A DNA stretch of 64,000 nucleotides, from the NCBI RefSeq assembly GCF_001306135.1, contig NZ_LGKP01000003.1:62001-126000 (forward strand). Reading direction: 5' to 3'. Source of the stretch: Herpetosiphon geysericola (GTDB lineage Bacteria > Chloroflexota > Chloroflexia > Chloroflexales > Herpetosiphonaceae). Position numbers and translations under genes: made by a program. This document shows positions 63,020 to 64,000 of this stretch, in pieces (position 1 is the first letter of the stretch; every line of letters begins with the position of its first letter). The notes beneath the pieces are model-generated. The model was not told the DNA's origin and did not search any database. It worked only from the letters and a program-made list of their open reading frames with translations.

Positions 63020-63091
63020 TATTTCCTGTGACCCGTCGATGGCGATAACGCCGACCAAGCCCTGTGTGATCTTGGAGCCTTCGAGTTTGTG
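63020..63091 (+). pseudogene. Fragment of a CSLREA beta-helix gene (C-terminal part)
   Basis: The DNA matches the ends of the two CSLREA genes: TATTTC, then CTGTGA where the intact genes have CCACGG, then codons for PVDGDNADQALCDLGAFEFV, like PVDGDNDDQALCDIGAFEF in gene A. An in-frame TGA replaces an Arg codon and the tail YLPMTxK and the upstream part are absent, so this is a dead remnant, probably of a third copy lost from the surface locus. Confidence 0.75.
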
Positions 63092-63390
63092 TGGCAACAA
63101 TTCATCTCAGGCCAAGCAGCATGGTCACCTGACCTGAAATTAATTGCCAAATCGTGTCCGAATTCAACCGACCCATTTAAAGCGGAAATGTGTGTGCTTG
63201 AACTCCAACCCTAAGCACGAGAAGCTCCGACCCTATTGGAACAAAGCTATGCGCCTACTCGTTAGCTGTAATGGTTCATTAGGGTATCAATCGTGGCATT
63301 CCCGCACCCCAGCTGCTTCTATGGAGCGGTTTTCACTGCGCACCACGCATCCGCAGGTTCATCAATACATGCGGTCTGGTCGCGGATTGT

Positions 63391-63458
63391 CCTTGAGGGG
63401 GTGCAGGGGGATTAAAGCCCCCTGCGTCTCCCGCCTTGAGGCGGGACGGAAGGGTGGT
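63391..63458 (+). repeat. Dispersed two-hairpin repeat, copy 4 (subtype CCGCC)
   Basis: CCTTGAGGGGGTGCAGGGGG, ATTAAAG, CCCCCTGCGTCT, hairpin CCCGCC-TTGA-GGCGGG, ACGGAAGGGTGG. One base differs from copy 1 in the shared core. Confidence 0.85.
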
Positions 63459-63570
63459 GCGCAATCCATAGATGAACAACGAACCCTTGGATGGTATGGA
63501 AAGCGTATTGTTAATGCTACGAACCATTACAGTTAGCAGCAAAAGCTAACCCTAGCGCGAGGTGCAAGCG

Positions 63571-64000
63571 ATGCGTCGATTTGACTGGATGATGTTATTG
63601 GTGCTCATGGTCGGATGCAGTGGTAGCTCAGATCGTAAGCTGCCATCGCCAATTATCAGCGAGGATGGTGCAAGTGTCACCGTCTTTCCCGATTACATTG
63701 CGATTGTTGTGCCTGGCTATGAACTAACATGCTTTACTAATTCAATTTTGTCGATTCAGACTGCTGCTGGCTGGCAGCCGCTTGAAGATTTTATTATGCA
63801 GCCGCATTATCTTGATGATAAATTCAAGTTTGTTGTCGGAATGTGCGATTTAGTTGGCTGCGGCAAGATCGATCATACACATCCATTGGCAGTTAATTTA
63901 CCGCTCTATGAGTATGTTGGCGAGCGTAAACATTTGTCCGATCTGACTGGTGGGATCGAAATGCTTCCAGCCTATCGCACGGTCTATCCAACTCAGTTGG
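63571..64000 (+). CDS. Lipoprotein of unknown function, partial (C-terminus off the right edge)
   Basis: ATG 63571 is preceded by GAGG eight bases upstream. The 143 visible codons begin MRRFDWMMLLVLMVGCSGSS: a signal peptide with a lipobox L-M-V-G-C, so the protein is lipid-anchored. The rest is beta-rich with scattered aromatic residues (VTVFPDYIAIVVPGYELTCF, AGWQPLEDFIMQPHYLDD) and four further Cys. No family was recognised. It is the only gene after the CSLREA relic and may belong to the same surface locus. Confidence 0.7.
   Translation, partial: MRRFDWMMLLVLMVGCSGSSDRKLPSPIISEDGASVTVFPDYIAIVVPGYELTCFTNSILSIQTAAGWQPLEDFIMQPHYLDDKFKFVVGMCDLVGCGKIDHTHPLAVNLPLYEYVGERKHLSDLTGGIEMLPAYRTVYPTQL

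Larger units (their letters stand above)
62962..63570. other. Intergenic gap with a gene relic and repeat
   Basis: This 609-base gap holds the GH5 terminator (62981-63014), the CSLREA relic (63020-63091) and dispersed repeat copy 4 (63391-63458) inside an imperfect inverted repeat (CTGTAATGGTTC at 63266-63277 and its complement at 63521-63532). Short frames here have no ribosome site. Confidence 0.7.

Overview
The window looks like a chromosomal segment of a filamentous Chloroflexota bacterium, most likely a Herpetosiphon relative. This is inferred from the gene set: CSLREA beta-helix surface proteins, secreted proteins ending in a short YLPxTxK/R tail, membrane STAS regulators, a giant YD/RHS protein and many LuxR/MalT-like and NB-ARC/TPR regulators. 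No rRNA, tRNA, CRISPR array, transposase or prophage was recognised.

Layout. 1-7.4 kb: a partial exported protein, an acyl-CoA dehydrogenase, a hydrolase pair, a CBM48-like protein, an NB-ARC/TPR regulator and a cold-shock-like protein. 7.4-18.6 kb: kbl-rsfS-ytxH, two tandem small membrane-anchored paralogues, a STAS protein divergent from ruvB, a Tat-exported superoxide dismutase, a GT87-like membrane protein, rpe, two acetyltransferases and a VOC protein. 18.7-25.0 kb: a SAM-cycle block, all on the minus strand. It starts at a clear SAM-I riboswitch with its own promoter, then mtnA, a MetE/UROD-like protein, an adenosine-kinase-like PfkB kinase, ahcY and, after a 445-base structured gap, metK. 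These enzymes make SAM, clear S-adenosylhomocysteine and adenosine, and start methylthioribose salvage. 25-36.8 kb: an FAD oxidoreductase, a polyprenyl synthase, fabZ, an orphan OmpR-type regulator, a GIY-YIG-like protein, a TetR/MFS pair with two visible operators, methylmalonyl-CoA epimerase, citrate synthase and a second STAS protein. 37-44.2 kb: one 2395-residue secreted YD/RHS protein with an AT-rich foreign-looking C-terminal tip. 44.3-53.4 kb: a fused DUF4386 membrane protein, a MalT-like LuxR regulator, hisD, a 33-residue lipopeptide, an HD-domain protein and a 1024-residue Type ISP/IIG-like restriction-methylase. 53.7-64 kb: a surface and secretion locus on the plus strand: two tandem CSLREA beta-helix proteins, a YadA-like head protein with an S74 chaperone domain and a C-terminal membrane anchor, a proline-threonine linker protein, a GH5 glucanase behind a LacI-type palindrome, a relic of a third CSLREA gene, and the start of a lipoprotein.

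The most distinctive unannotated signals are: four copies of an intergenic two-hairpin repeat in two subtypes whose stems change in a compensatory way; the SAM-I-controlled cluster with a zinc-ligand-less MetE-like protein; and the 53.7-63 kb surface locus, with its shared C-terminal tail and an apparently self-cleaving adhesin that carries its membrane anchor on the wrong side of the cleavage site. All functions are read from sequence motifs; no search was run.
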